Origin: G963556115 sp963667375
GTDB taxonomy: Bacteria > Planctomycetota > SZUA-567
Reading direction: 5' to 3'
Length of the DNA stretch: 64,000 nucleotides
Assembly (NCBI GenBank): GCA_963667375.1
Contig: OY763323.1
Location: 1,674,001-1,738,000, forward strand
The position numbers were made by a program, and so were the translations under genes. Shown in pieces: positions 37,031-45,656 of this stretch; position 1 is the stretch's first letter, and each line of letters begins with the position of its first letter. The notes beneath the pieces are model-generated. The model ran no database searches. It saw nothing but the letters and a program-made list of their open reading frames with translations, and was not told the origin of the DNA.

Positions 37031-37274
37031 ATAGAGCTGCTTATAGCGCAATGCTGATGTTGGCTTTTCTGATAGTTGTTGTCTAGGTTTGTGTAATAAT
37101 ATATTTATATAAAATTCTTGCTTATTAATGAAATTATGGTATTAACGTAATTGTATGATTTAGTGTTTTTGCAGTGAATATAATCAGGGTTATTTGATTG
37201 AATTATGTTCTGGTTGTTTACTAATTATTTTTAGTGTTTTTTATAAGAATGAAAGTTGTATTGCAGGTGGTATT
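37031..37274 (+). other. AT-rich upstream region of the HD-GYP gene
   Basis: About 245 bp between the terminator and the GTG start at 37275. AT-rich with several tataa-like stretches near 37105, so it probably contains the promoter, but I cannot assign a -35/-10 pair. An open frame reaches back to 37194 in phase with the gene, without a ribosome site. Confidence 0.35.
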
Positions 37275-38900
37275 GTGGAGTATAAATTAATAATTCATAC
37301 CGCTGAGGGTGAAGAAATTCTTGGCAGCATTTCCGATGAACAGGCAGCTGTTTTTGGCAGGGGGCGGGATGCGACGTATACAATACCTGACGCTCTGGTG
37401 TCGCGGGCGCACTGTAGAATCGCGGTTGATGCGGATGGCAGGGTATTTGTTGAAGATCTCGGATCCAGTAACGGTACATTGATGAACGGCCTGCCGGTAG
37501 CTGAAAAAACGGAGTTTGTCGCCGGCGGAATAATCGATATCGGTAATTCCAGTATTGAACTGGTGCCGCAAGGGGTTCTGTCTACTGACAGCAGCAGTAA
37601 TATAGATTTTGATACAGTGGGTATGGAGATTGACGATGAGGATGAACTTGATACCGACAGTGTGAATTTTGCCAAGAAATTTGATGTTGATAAGGGTCCG
37701 GTTGATGATTTGGATGATCTGGAGATAGATCCCCATGATCTGGCGTTGCGGCTTAATTCCATCTGTAATCTGGCGAGTAAGCTCTTTGGAGCCAATAATG
37801 AATCCGAGATAATTGATATCGCCATAGACATTGTGCTGGATATCTCCAAGTCGGAAAGATGTTCGGTGATTCTGTATCATGATAGCAGCAGCCTGCTCGA
37901 GCCGGTAGCCAGTAAATATCATAATTCCGATAAAGCTGGAGAGACCTTTAAAACCAGTAATACCGTGGTTAAGTATGTTATTAAAACAGGAGAATCAGTT
38001 ATAACCGAGAATGTTGTGGATGATGACCGTTTTGGAGTTTCGCAGTCTTTGGCTCTTGGTAATATCTCGAGTGTAATGTGTGTGCCGCTAGCGACGCATG
38101 ACAAGATTTTAGGGGTTATTTATACTGATTCTTCCGGTGCTTACGGTGGTGATTTTGATAACAGCACCCTGGCGGTGATGGCGGCGGCCGCGCATCAGGT
38201 GGCGGTAGCGATTGAGAGGGTCAGGCTGCACATCGGTCTGGAGAAGATGTTCTTTGGTTCCATGCTGGCGCTGGCGGCTTCGATTGAAGCAAAAGATAAA
38301 TATACCAAAGGGCATTCTGAAAGGGTTACCTGTTATTCTCTGATGATTGCTGATGAGCTCAAATTATCCGAGGATGAGAGAACGGTGGTTGAACTGGCAG
38401 GATTGCTTCATGATGTCGGTAAAATAGGGGTCCCTGAAGCGGTATTGTGCAGTAAATCAAAGCTTACGGATGAGGAATTTGAGCTTATCAAGAAGCATCC
38501 ACAGGTCGGGGCTGATATTATTCTTAAAATGCCGGAACTGGGAAGTATGACCTCAATTCGTGAAGTGGCCCGGGTGGCCAGAGCGCATCATGAAAAATTC
38601 GATGGTACCGGTTATCCCAAAGGATTGGCGGGTAAACGTATCCCGATTGGGTCGCGTATACTGGCGATTGCTGATACTTTTGACGCACTTACCAGTAACC
38701 GGACATACAGAGCCGGAATGCCGGTTACCAGAGCTCTGGAGATCCTACGTGAGTGCGCTGGAACTCAGGTCGATCCTGACGTTCTGGATGCTTTTTTGAA
38801 GATTTATGAGCGTGGAGAACTCGCACATCCGGAAAGGGTAAGGGCTCATGTTAGCTTTGATCATGAGTTGTTGCGTGATAATACTGTTATTAATGGCTGA
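37275..38900 (+). CDS. FHA-GAF-HD-GYP protein, predicted c-di-GMP phosphodiesterase
   Basis: A 541-residue cytoplasmic protein. FHA domain (about 20-90: VFGRGRDATYTIPDALVSRAHCRI, LGSSNGTLMNG) for phosphothreonine binding; acidic linker; GAF domain (about 160-315, LFGANNESEIIDIAIDIV); HD-GYP domain (about 325-520) with LAGLLHDVGKIGVPE, HHEKFDGTGYPKGL and ILAIADTFDALTSNRTYR. The HD and GYP residues are intact, so c-di-GMP hydrolysis to pGpG/GMP is expected. The GTG at 37275 is preferred over an upstream in-frame codon at 37194 because it has caggtgg upstream. The kinase 80 bp downstream could phosphorylate a partner that the FHA domain reads; this is an inference. Confidence 0.92.
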   Translation: MEYKLIIHTAEGEEILGSISDEQAAVFGRGRDATYTIPDALVSRAHCRIAVDADGRVFVEDLGSSNGTLMNGLPVAEKTEFVAGGIIDIGNSSIELVPQGVLSTDSSSNIDFDTVGMEIDDEDELDTDSVNFAKKFDVDKGPVDDLDDLEIDPHDLALRLNSICNLASKLFGANNESEIIDIAIDIVLDISKSERCSVILYHDSSSLLEPVASKYHNSDKAGETFKTSNTVVKYVIKTGESVITENVVDDDRFGVSQSLALGNISSVMCVPLATHDKILGVIYTDSSGAYGGDFDNSTLAVMAAAAHQVAVAIERVRLHIGLEKMFFGSMLALAASIEAKDKYTKGHSERVTCYSLMIADELKLSEDERTVVELAGLLHDVGKIGVPEAVLCSKSKLTDEEFELIKKHPQVGADIILKMPELGSMTSIREVARVARAHHEKFDGTGYPKGLAGKRIPIGSRILAIADTFDALTSNRTYRAGMPVTRALEILRECAGTQVDPDVLDAFLKIYERGELAHPERVRAHVSFDHELLRDNTVING

Positions 38901-38979
38901 TTTTTGGGGATTATTCTGTATAATGGTTTTTGAGATTATTGTGGAGTTGAGATATTTTTAACCGGCAGGTAAGAGATTG

Positions 38980-41900
38980 ATGAGTGAGATGGGGGATATG
39001 GATAAGGAACATTTTGAGGATATTGAACTTGAACGTACTCTGGATGCGGCAATTGCGGATGACATTACAATTTCAGCTACAATCAAGGCTCCACTAAGGC
39101 AGAGTTCGGATAATTTTACAACCCTTACTCAGGTGACCAACCCCGATCAGTCCCAGACGATAACAATTAAAAAAGATTCGTTCAGCTATCAGCAGCAGAC
39201 TATTATTGACCCGGCGCAGAGTTCTCTTGATGCGGATGCCACAGTAGCTTTTGGGAATATGGCAGAGATTGATTCTGCAAAGACGTTGCCTCAGGGGGAT
39301 GCTGCAGAGACGATTCAGAATACAGAAGCAGTTGGGGATAAAGGGGCTACGCTTTCAGCAGATGATTGTAAAACTATTGTCGATATGTCTGAGCATGAAG
39401 CACCCACAGTTGCTGCTCCGGTGGCATCAGCGTCAGCTATGGAGGAGACACTGGTTGCCGGCACTGCTGCCGAAGGGGCAACAGTAAAGAATGGGGCCAG
39501 CAGCAGCTCTTCTGTTCCTTTTACTTCAACTTCGGGTTCTGCAATAAGTTTCAGTGGTGGAAGTATATCGGTTAATGTTCGTCATCGCAATGTTGCTTCC
39601 AGTGTTGGGGCAAAGGTTGTTGGCGGTAAAGGTGGCGTGGCATTTTCCGGGGATGAATTTTCGGATTTTGAACTCATTGAGAAGCTGGGTGAAGGTGGTA
39701 TGGGCGTGGTTTATTCCGCCAGGCAGAGTTCTATCGACCGGGCGATAGCTCTGAAGATGATCAAGAGTGATATCGCCTCTGAAGAAGCCCGTTCGAAATT
39801 TCTGGTGGAAGCGGTAGTGACCGGTGATCTGGATCATCCTAATATTGTCCCGGTTCATGATTTGGGAGTTGATTCCGCAGGAAATATTTTCTATGCTATG
39901 AAGCAGGTCACCGGATCCGAGTGGAGCAAGGTCATCAAGCAGAAGAGTCGTATGGAGAATATTGAGATTCTGCTGCGGGTCTGTGATGCGATAGCTTTTG
40001 CGCATTCACGCGGGGTAATTCACCGTGATTTGAAACCTGAGAATGTCATGCTCGGTTCTTTCGGTGAGGTACTGGTAATGGACTGGGGGCTGGCGCTGGC
40101 GGTGAATGACACGGCGAAAGCCGAGGCGATAAATCCTAATCTTGGGATTGCAGGTACTCCGGCATATCTTGCTCCGGAAATGGCTCGGGTCGGACTCTGG
40201 CGGTTGCTGGGTTTCTGCAGTGACATCTATCTGCTTGGGGCAATTCTTTTTGAAATCATTACCGGGAAGCGACCACACCGGGGTAAGACGGTACGTGAAT
40301 GTCTGAAGAATGCCGCTAAAAATATTATTGTTGAGGTTGACGCTGCAGGTGAACTTCTGGAGATAGCGTATAAAGCTATGTCCACAGATCCTTGTGACCG
40401 TTACCAGAGTGTTCAGGATTTTCAGCATGCTATTAGAGAATATTTATCACATTCCGAGTCGGTAACTCTTGCGGATAAGGCTGAAAGTGATTTGAAGCAG
40501 GCTGAAGCAAGTGGCGATTATGATGATTACGCCAAGGCTTTATTCGGATTCAGACAGGCGGTGGAGCTCTGGCCGGAGAATTCTGCGGCGTGTAATGGTC
40601 AGATACGGGCAGGTGTTGCCTATGCTTTTGCTGCTTTGGGGCGTGGCGACCTTGATCTGGGGCTGTCGCTGGTTACGCAGGAGGATGAATTTTCGGAGGT
40701 ACGTGAAAAACTGCTGCAGGCAAAACATGAGCGTGAAAAGCACCAGCGGCGTCTCAAGCTGCTTACCCGTGGTGTTGCTGTATTGGGAGTTGTTATTGTC
40801 TGTATTTCGGTAATTGCTGCGGTCTGGATTCAGACTGAGCGTTCTGAGGCGATCGCTCAGCGTGAAGAGGCCTTGCGTCAGGAAAAAATTGCCAAGGAAC
40901 AGCGTGAAGAAGCTTTACATCAGGAGAAGATTGCGCAGCAGCAGCGTGAGGAAGCGCAGAAGCAGGAAAAGATAGCGCAGCAGCAGCGTGAAGAAGCACA
41001 GAAACAGGAGAAAATAGCGGTTGTGCAGCGTGAAGAGGCTCGAAAGCAGACAGTGATAGCGGAGCAGCAGCGTGAGGAAGCGCGTAAACAGACGGTGATC
41101 GCAGAGCAGCAGCGTGAAGAGGCTAAGCGTCAGGAGCAGATTGCTACCGAGAAGAAACTGCTGGCAGAGGCAGAGACAAAACGCGCCAACGAGCAGAGTA
41201 CAATAGCTCAGCAGCAGCGGGAGATTGCGCTCAAGCAGAAAGAGGTGGCTGAGCAGCAGACTGTACGCGCTAATGAGCAGACCGAGATTGCTGAAAAAGC
41301 GCGGGTAACCGCCGAGGAGCAGCGTGAAAAAGCACGTAAGAGCGAGGCTAGAGCTCTGGAAGCTGTTGATAAGATGGTTCGGGCGCAGACTGCGCAGCAG
41401 CTGGAAAAGGCCCGCAGAGAGGCGGCAGAGCTGACCGCCAAAGAAACCAAGGAAGAACTGGCGGAGCGGGATGAACTGAAAGAGGATAACTGGTGGACTT
41501 TTGGTTCTGAGGAGGCCGTTAAACGGCAGCAGGAAGCGGCTGCGAAGTATAACCTGCCGGTAGAGAAGAAGCTGACCGTTGGTGAGGTGGAGTTGAGTTT
41601 CAGGCTTATTCCTCCGGGTATATTCGGCATGGGCAGCAGGGTTGACGAGCCGGGGCGCAGTAGTGAAGAGTATCTGCATAGAGTTGAGATAAGCCGACCC
41701 TTCTATATTGAGGAGACCGAGCTGACGCAGGAGGCATGGAACAAGCTTACCGGAGTGAGCGAGAGTGCTGAAGGCGGGTATCCCGCATGGAATATAAGTT
41801 ACGAGGATATAAGCAGAGATTTGCTGCCGGTAATCAATGCAAAGCTGCCTGCAGGCTGGGAAGTAAGGTTGCCGTCTGAGGCTCAGTGGGAGTGGGCGGC

Positions 41901-42279
41901 TCGTGCCGGTACCAACACCCCATATTATTCCGGAACTACGAGTGCGGATCTTAAACGTATCGGTTATACCGGAGTAGAGCTACTTACTTCAGCAAAGGCG
42001 GTTGCCAAACTGGAGCCGAATGCCTGGGGGCTGTACGATGTACTTGGTAATGTCGCCGAATGGTGCAGTGATACCTATGTCCGTGACGGTTATCTGAGTA
42101 AAGAGAAGGTGCAGACAGATCCGCTGAATGAAAATGCCGGGAAATATTATGTTGTCAGGGGCGGAGCCTGGAGTAATCTTCCTGAGCATTGCCGGGTTGC
42201 TTACCGTAGTTATGCCGGTGCCAAAAGCCGGTATAATTTCCTTGGTGTGCGTCTGGTTCTGATTCCTCCAGCAGAGTAA
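38980..42279 (+). CDS. Ser/Thr protein kinase - coiled coil - FGE-like fusion
   Basis: A 1099-residue membrane protein. Residues 1-220 are disordered with many Thr/Ser/Gln. PknB-type kinase at about 226-490: GEGGMGVVYSARQ (P-loop), IALKMIKSD (Lys), VIHRDLKPENVML (catalytic loop, residue ~346), VMDWGLA (DWG in place of DFG, ~367) and GTPAYLAPEMAR. One transmembrane helix near 596-617, a coiled coil to about 830, and a periplasmic formylglycine-generating-enzyme-like domain at 870-1096 (FRLIPPGIFGMGSRVDEPG, LPSEAQWEWAARAG, NVAEWCSDTY, VVRGGAWSN, SRYNFLGVRLVL). The kinase is likely active. FGE-like domains in such fusions usually act as sensors or binding modules, not as true FGE. ATG 38980 follows a TTG codon. 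Confidence 0.92.
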   Translation: MSEMGDMDKEHFEDIELERTLDAAIADDITISATIKAPLRQSSDNFTTLTQVTNPDQSQTITIKKDSFSYQQQTIIDPAQSSLDADATVAFGNMAEIDSAKTLPQGDAAETIQNTEAVGDKGATLSADDCKTIVDMSEHEAPTVAAPVASASAMEETLVAGTAAEGATVKNGASSSSSVPFTSTSGSAISFSGGSISVNVRHRNVASSVGAKVVGGKGGVAFSGDEFSDFELIEKLGEGGMGVVYSARQSSIDRAIALKMIKSDIASEEARSKFLVEAVVTGDLDHPNIVPVHDLGVDSAGNIFYAMKQVTGSEWSKVIKQKSRMENIEILLRVCDAIAFAHSRGVIHRDLKPENVMLGSFGEVLVMDWGLALAVNDTAKAEAINPNLGIAGTPAYLAPEMARVGLWRLLGFCSDIYLLGAILFEIITGKRPHRGKTVRECLKNAAKNIIVEVDAAGELLEIAYKAMSTDPCDRYQSVQDFQHAIREYLSHSESVTLADKAESDLKQAEASGDYDDYAKALFGFRQAVELWPENSAACNGQIRAGVAYAFAALGRGDLDLGLSLVTQEDEFSEVREKLLQAKHEREKHQRRLKLLTRGVAVLGVVIVCISVIAAVWIQTERSEAIAQREEALRQEKIAKEQREEALHQEKIAQQQREEAQKQEKIAQQQREEAQKQEKIAVVQREEARKQTVIAEQQREEARKQTVIAEQQREEAKRQEQIATEKKLLAEAETKRANEQSTIAQQQREIALKQKEVAEQQTVRANEQTEIAEKARVTAEEQREKARKSEARALEAVDKMVRAQTAQQLEKARREAAELTAKETKEELAERDELKEDNWWTFGSEEAVKRQQEAAAKYNLPVEKKLTVGEVELSFRLIPPGIFGMGSRVDEPGRSSEEYLHRVEISRPFYIEETELTQEAWNKLTGVSESAEGGYPAWNISYEDISRDLLPVINAKLPAGWEVRLPSEAQWEWAARAGTNTPYYSGTTSADLKRIGYTGVELLTSAKAVAKLEPNAWGLYDVLGNVAEWCSDTYVRDGYLSKEKVQTDPLNENAGKYYVVRGGAWSNLPEHCRVAYRSYAGAKSRYNFLGVRLVLIPPAE
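40858..41151 (+). repeat. Seven 42-bp coding repeats in the kinase coiled coil
   Basis: Seven units of 14 residues, pattern QREEA(L/R/Q/K)(R/H/K)Q(E/T)(K/V/Q)IA(x)(x), which is two coiled-coil heptads. Adjacent copies at DNA level are nearly alike (cagcgtgaagaggct type), so the array probably expands or contracts by recombination. It lies just outside the membrane helix. Confidence 0.9.
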
Positions 42280-42296
42280 TAGTAATAATTTTTTTT

Positions 42297-42333
42297 GAGG
42301 GTGTGAGGGTGAACTCACACCCTTGTTTTTTTT
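42297..42333 (+). terminator. Rho-independent terminator after the kinase gene
   Basis: Perfect 10-bp stem agggtgtgag / ctcacaccct followed by tgtttttttt, 19 bp after the kinase stop. Confidence 0.92.
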
Positions 42334-42462
42334 ATTATAATGTTTAAGATAAAAATCAGCTGCTGAAAGGCTGTTTTAAGCATTTTGGACAGATTGTTGG
42401 TGTCGGCAGCGATGCATGATATTTAGATGTATATCGCCGGTATGAATAAGTGAGGAGTGGTG

Positions 42463-43599
42463 ATGAAGGAACTTAATATTGGACTTATTGGTTATAAGTT
42501 TATGGGGCGGGCACATAGTAATGCCTGGATCAATGCTCCGCTGTTTTTCGATATGGCGGCAAAACCGGTACTCAAAGTTGTTTGCGGCAGGAATATTGCA
42601 CCTTTAAAGGAGTTCGCGTCCCGCTGGGGCTGGGAGGAGGTTGAGACCGACTGGCGTAAAGTTATTGACCGGGATGATATTGATGTAGTTGATATCTCGG
42701 TCCCGCAGCATCTGCATTATGAAATCGCTAAAGCGGCCATTCAGGCGGGAAAGCATGTATTTCTCGAAAAGCCCATGGCTCTGAACTCTGCACAGGCCGC
42801 AGAGCTATGCGAGCTGGTAAAGGGTAAGGAGCTGGTGCATTATCTCAATCATAATTACCGGCGGTGTCCGGCGGTGCGGCTGGCAAAAAAAATGATTACT
42901 GAGGGTAAAATAGGTCAGATTTACCATTGGCGGGGGGCATATCTGCAGGACTGGATTGTGGATCCGGAATTTCCTCTTACCTGGCAGTTACGTAAAGAGA
43001 GTGCCGGTATGGGACCGCAAGCGGATCTTAATTCGCATAGCGTGGATCTGGCGCGTTATCTGGTCGGGGACATCAGCAGTGTGAGTTGTATGACTGCAAG
43101 TTTTATTAAGGAACGCCCGCTGCCGGCTGAAGAGGCTGCTGCTTCACAGCAGAAGGGTGAGGTAACGGTTGAGGATGCGGCATTTATGCTGGTGCGCTTT
43201 GAGAATGGGGCTCTGGGATCATTTGAAACTACCCGTTTTGCTCCGGGGCGGAAAAATTATAATACTTTTGAAATTTATGGCAGCAGGGGAAGTCTGATCT
43301 TCGATCTGGAACGAATGAATGAACTGCAGTATTATAACCGCGATGATCCCGCTGGAGAGCAGGGTTTTCGAACTATTCTGGTAACTGAGCCTGAACATGA
43401 TTATATCGCCAACTGGTGGCCGGTAGGTCACATTATCGGGTACGAGCATGAATTTATTCATGCGGTAGTTGATTTTACGGCAGCAGTGATAGCAGGCGGC
43501 GAGATCAGACCGAATTTTTATGATGGTCTGCAGGAGATGAAGGTATTGGAAGCGGGAATAGAGTCGGCCGCTTCAGGAAGAGAAGTTTCAGTCAATTAA
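42463..43599 (+). CDS. Gfo/Idh/MocA-family NAD(P)-dependent oxidoreductase
   Basis: A 378-residue cytoplasmic dehydrogenase of unknown sugar or inositol-like substrate. The Rossmann motif is IGLIGYKFMGRAHSNAW. The catalytic Lys lies in FLEKPMALNSAQAAELC (EKP motif), followed by LVHYLNHNYRRCPAVRLAKKMI. The C-terminal domain holds the substrate-site stretch MGPQADLNSHSVDLARYLVG (His/Asp catalytic region). The ATG at 42463 has gagga upstream; GTG codons just before it are in frame. It stands alone between a terminator and the transporter gene. Related enzymes work in breakdown of plant or algal sugars. Confidence 0.9.
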   Translation: MKELNIGLIGYKFMGRAHSNAWINAPLFFDMAAKPVLKVVCGRNIAPLKEFASRWGWEEVETDWRKVIDRDDIDVVDISVPQHLHYEIAKAAIQAGKHVFLEKPMALNSAQAAELCELVKGKELVHYLNHNYRRCPAVRLAKKMITEGKIGQIYHWRGAYLQDWIVDPEFPLTWQLRKESAGMGPQADLNSHSVDLARYLVGDISSVSCMTASFIKERPLPAEEAAASQQKGEVTVEDAAFMLVRFENGALGSFETTRFAPGRKNYNTFEIYGSRGSLIFDLERMNELQYYNRDDPAGEQGFRTILVTEPEHDYIANWWPVGHIIGYEHEFIHAVVDFTAAVIAGGEIRPNFYDGLQEMKVLEAGIESAASGREVSVN

Positions 43600-43775
43600 G
43601 GTGGCGGCTGATTATAGTTAGAATAAATGAGAATTCCGGTTGTTAGAGTCTGAACGTCTTCAGGCGGGTTAGGTGCAGTTGTAAATAATAATTCTTGATT
43701 CTGATAAGGCGGCAGCAGAAGACTCTTTCCGCGTCGATGATTATATGGGTGTTTTTTTATGAGTAAGGGATTGCA

Positions 43776-44696
43776 ATGAAAGTTTTATTTCCGATCGTGG
43801 TGGTGATTATTTCCGCTTTGGCATTATTTTTTCCGCAGTATTTTCTCTGGCCGGTACCGATTATTGTGCCGTTGCTGGGTATTATCATGTTCGGAATGGG
43901 TATCACTCTCACTCCTGATGATTTTAAAACAGTTGTCAAGGCTCCCAAACTGGTACTGGTAGGTCTGATCTCACAGTATGTGGTTATGGCAGGCATTGCC
44001 TATATTATTGTCAAAGTCCTGAATCTTCCTGCGGGAGTGGCTATCGGGGTTATTCTGGTCGGAACCTGTCCTGGAGGTACGTCAAGTAATGTTATGACCT
44101 TTATTGCGAAGGGAGATCTGGCTTTATCTGTATCCATGACCGCCTGCTCGACAATTCTGGCTCCTATTCTTACTCCTATGCTGACTCTTATACTGGCCGG
44201 AGAGAGTTTTCATGTTAACTACGTCGGTATGTTCCTCTCCATTGTCAAGATCGTGATTGTTCCGGTAATTTTGGGTATGCTGGTAAATCACTTCTTCAGA
44301 AAGCAGTTAAAATTTTTAATGAATTTCATGCCCGTTATCTCCATGGTTGCTATAATAATTATTATAGCCGGGGTGGTGGCGATAAATTCCGGGCGTATTC
44401 TGGAGATAGCAGGATTGACAATCGTGGCGGTTATTATGCATAATGGTCTTGGTTTGCTTGCAGGTTATTATATTGCTAAAAAATTTGGATTTACCAAGCG
44501 GCAGCAGCGTACTATTTCGCTAGAGGTCGGATTACAGAATTCTGGTCTCGCTGCTTCTCTGGCAAAAATTTATTTCGCACCAACTCCTGAGGCTATGGTG
44601 CCGGCGGCTTTCTTCAGTGTCTGGCATAATATTTCAGGGGCGCTTGTCGCAACTTACTGGAGTATGAAAGCTGTTGACGAGGAGAATAAAGAATGA
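43776..44696 (+). CDS. BASS-family (bile acid:sodium symporter-like) transporter
   Basis: A 306-residue membrane protein with about ten transmembrane helices. Family motifs: FGMGITLTPDDFKTV, LVGTCPGGTSSNVMTFIAKG (sodium and substrate site), and LEVGLQNSGLAASLA near the C-terminus. Such proteins take up organic acids (bile acids, pantoate, pyruvate or keto acids) with sodium. Its stop overlaps the acetolactate decarboxylase start by four bases (ATGA), so the two are probably coexpressed, hinting at a link to a keto acid or acetolactate. The substrate is otherwise unknown. Confidence 0.88.
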   Translation: MKVLFPIVVVIISALALFFPQYFLWPVPIIVPLLGIIMFGMGITLTPDDFKTVVKAPKLVLVGLISQYVVMAGIAYIIVKVLNLPAGVAIGVILVGTCPGGTSSNVMTFIAKGDLALSVSMTACSTILAPILTPMLTLILAGESFHVNYVGMFLSIVKIVIVPVILGMLVNHFFRKQLKFLMNFMPVISMVAIIIIIAGVVAINSGRILEIAGLTIVAVIMHNGLGLLAGYYIAKKFGFTKRQQRTISLEVGLQNSGLAASLAKIYFAPTPEAMVPAAFFSVWHNISGALVATYWSMKAVDEENKE

Positions 44697-45481
44697 TGAA
44701 ATATCGGCGCTTTAATATATTCCTGTGCCTTATTTTTATTCTTGCTGCGGCTGCGTCTGGCGCAGAGCAAGAGAGTCGGGCGTTATTTCAGGTATCGACG
44801 CTTCAGGCTTTGCTGGCAGGGGAGTATGACGGAACCGTGAGTCTTAAAGAGGTTTTGACGCGAGGTAATATGGGTATCGGCACTTTTGATAAACTTGCTG
44901 GCGAAATGATCATTTATGACGGCGTGGTCTATCAGGGGCGGGTTGACGGTAAGGCATATGTAAAAGCGGTTCCGGCAAGTACTCCCTTCGTAAATATCGC
45001 CAGGTCAGGCTGCAATAAACCGCTTTCTGCATCTTTTGCAGGTGGTTATGACGGGCTGAAATCATTATTGAACAGATTGTATCCGCAGGAGAATAAACCG
45101 GTTCTATTCTGCATTCGCGGTAAGTTTCGAAAGCTCTCATATCGCAGTGTACCCGAACAGCAGAAGCCTTATCCCTTACTGGTTGAGGTTGTAAAACAGC
45201 AGGCTGTTTTTACTAAAGAGGTTATTGAGGGCATGCTGATCGGCTTTAGATTTCCAGAATATATGTCGGGAATAAATGTAAATGGTTTTCATCTGCATTT
45301 TCTTTCCAGTGATAAGGAGTATGGGGGGCATCTCTTTGCTGTGGATTCCGGTGAGATAATTATTGAGGCGACATCTTTGAATTCGTTTGAGGTTTTTCTT
45401 CCTGATACCATAGCACAGGCAAGATTCGAGCGGGTGGACGCGGAGAAAGATACGCAGGCTGTTGAAAAGCTTGAAAAATAG
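44693..45481 (+). CDS. budA: Exported alpha-acetolactate decarboxylase
   Basis: A 262-residue protein with an N-terminal signal peptide (FLCLIFILAAAASGA, cleavage near ASG-A). The mature part is the acetolactate decarboxylase fold: LFQVSTLQALLAGEYDGTVSL, GTFDKLAGEMIIYDGVVYQ, RSVPEQQKPYPLLVEVV and GINVNGFHLHFLSSDKEYGGH, which holds the zinc-binding His-x-His and the third His. The enzyme turns acetolactate into acetoin. Some Firmicutes enzymes are exported, but it is usually cytoplasmic. A periplasmic location together with a cotranscribed BASS-type carrier is unusual. Confidence 0.9.
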   Translation: MMKYRRFNIFLCLIFILAAAASGAEQESRALFQVSTLQALLAGEYDGTVSLKEVLTRGNMGIGTFDKLAGEMIIYDGVVYQGRVDGKAYVKAVPASTPFVNIARSGCNKPLSASFAGGYDGLKSLLNRLYPQENKPVLFCIRGKFRKLSYRSVPEQQKPYPLLVEVVKQQAVFTKEVIEGMLIGFRFPEYMSGINVNGFHLHFLSSDKEYGGHLFAVDSGEIIIEATSLNSFEVFLPDTIAQARFERVDAEKDTQAVEKLEK

Positions 45482-45516
45482 AGTGATATAAAATTTAAAA
45501 TTTGCTGTAAGTATAG

Positions 45517-45543
45517 CGGGGATGGTCTGTTAGATCATCCCCG
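45517..45543 (+). other. Hairpin after the acetolactate decarboxylase gene
   Basis: Stem cggggatg / catccccg with an 11-base loop, 36 bp after the stop. No T run follows, so it is a weak or Rho-linked terminator at best, or an RNA-stabilising structure. Confidence 0.45.
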
Positions 45544-45656
45544 ACTGTAATTCAGGTAAAAGAATCAAGTATAAATGTTATGCCAGTATTGCGTAAAAAA
45601 TCTTATGGTGTTAAAATATAGATGTTTGTATGTTCTAACTCTCTGGAAGGTCTTTA

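Noticed and set aside
40915..41679. A 254-codon minus-strand frame of Leu-rich, membrane-like appearance
   Set aside because: It is the antisense of the Gln/Arg/Glu repeat coiled coil, which produces Leu/Phe-rich strings by codon complementarity.
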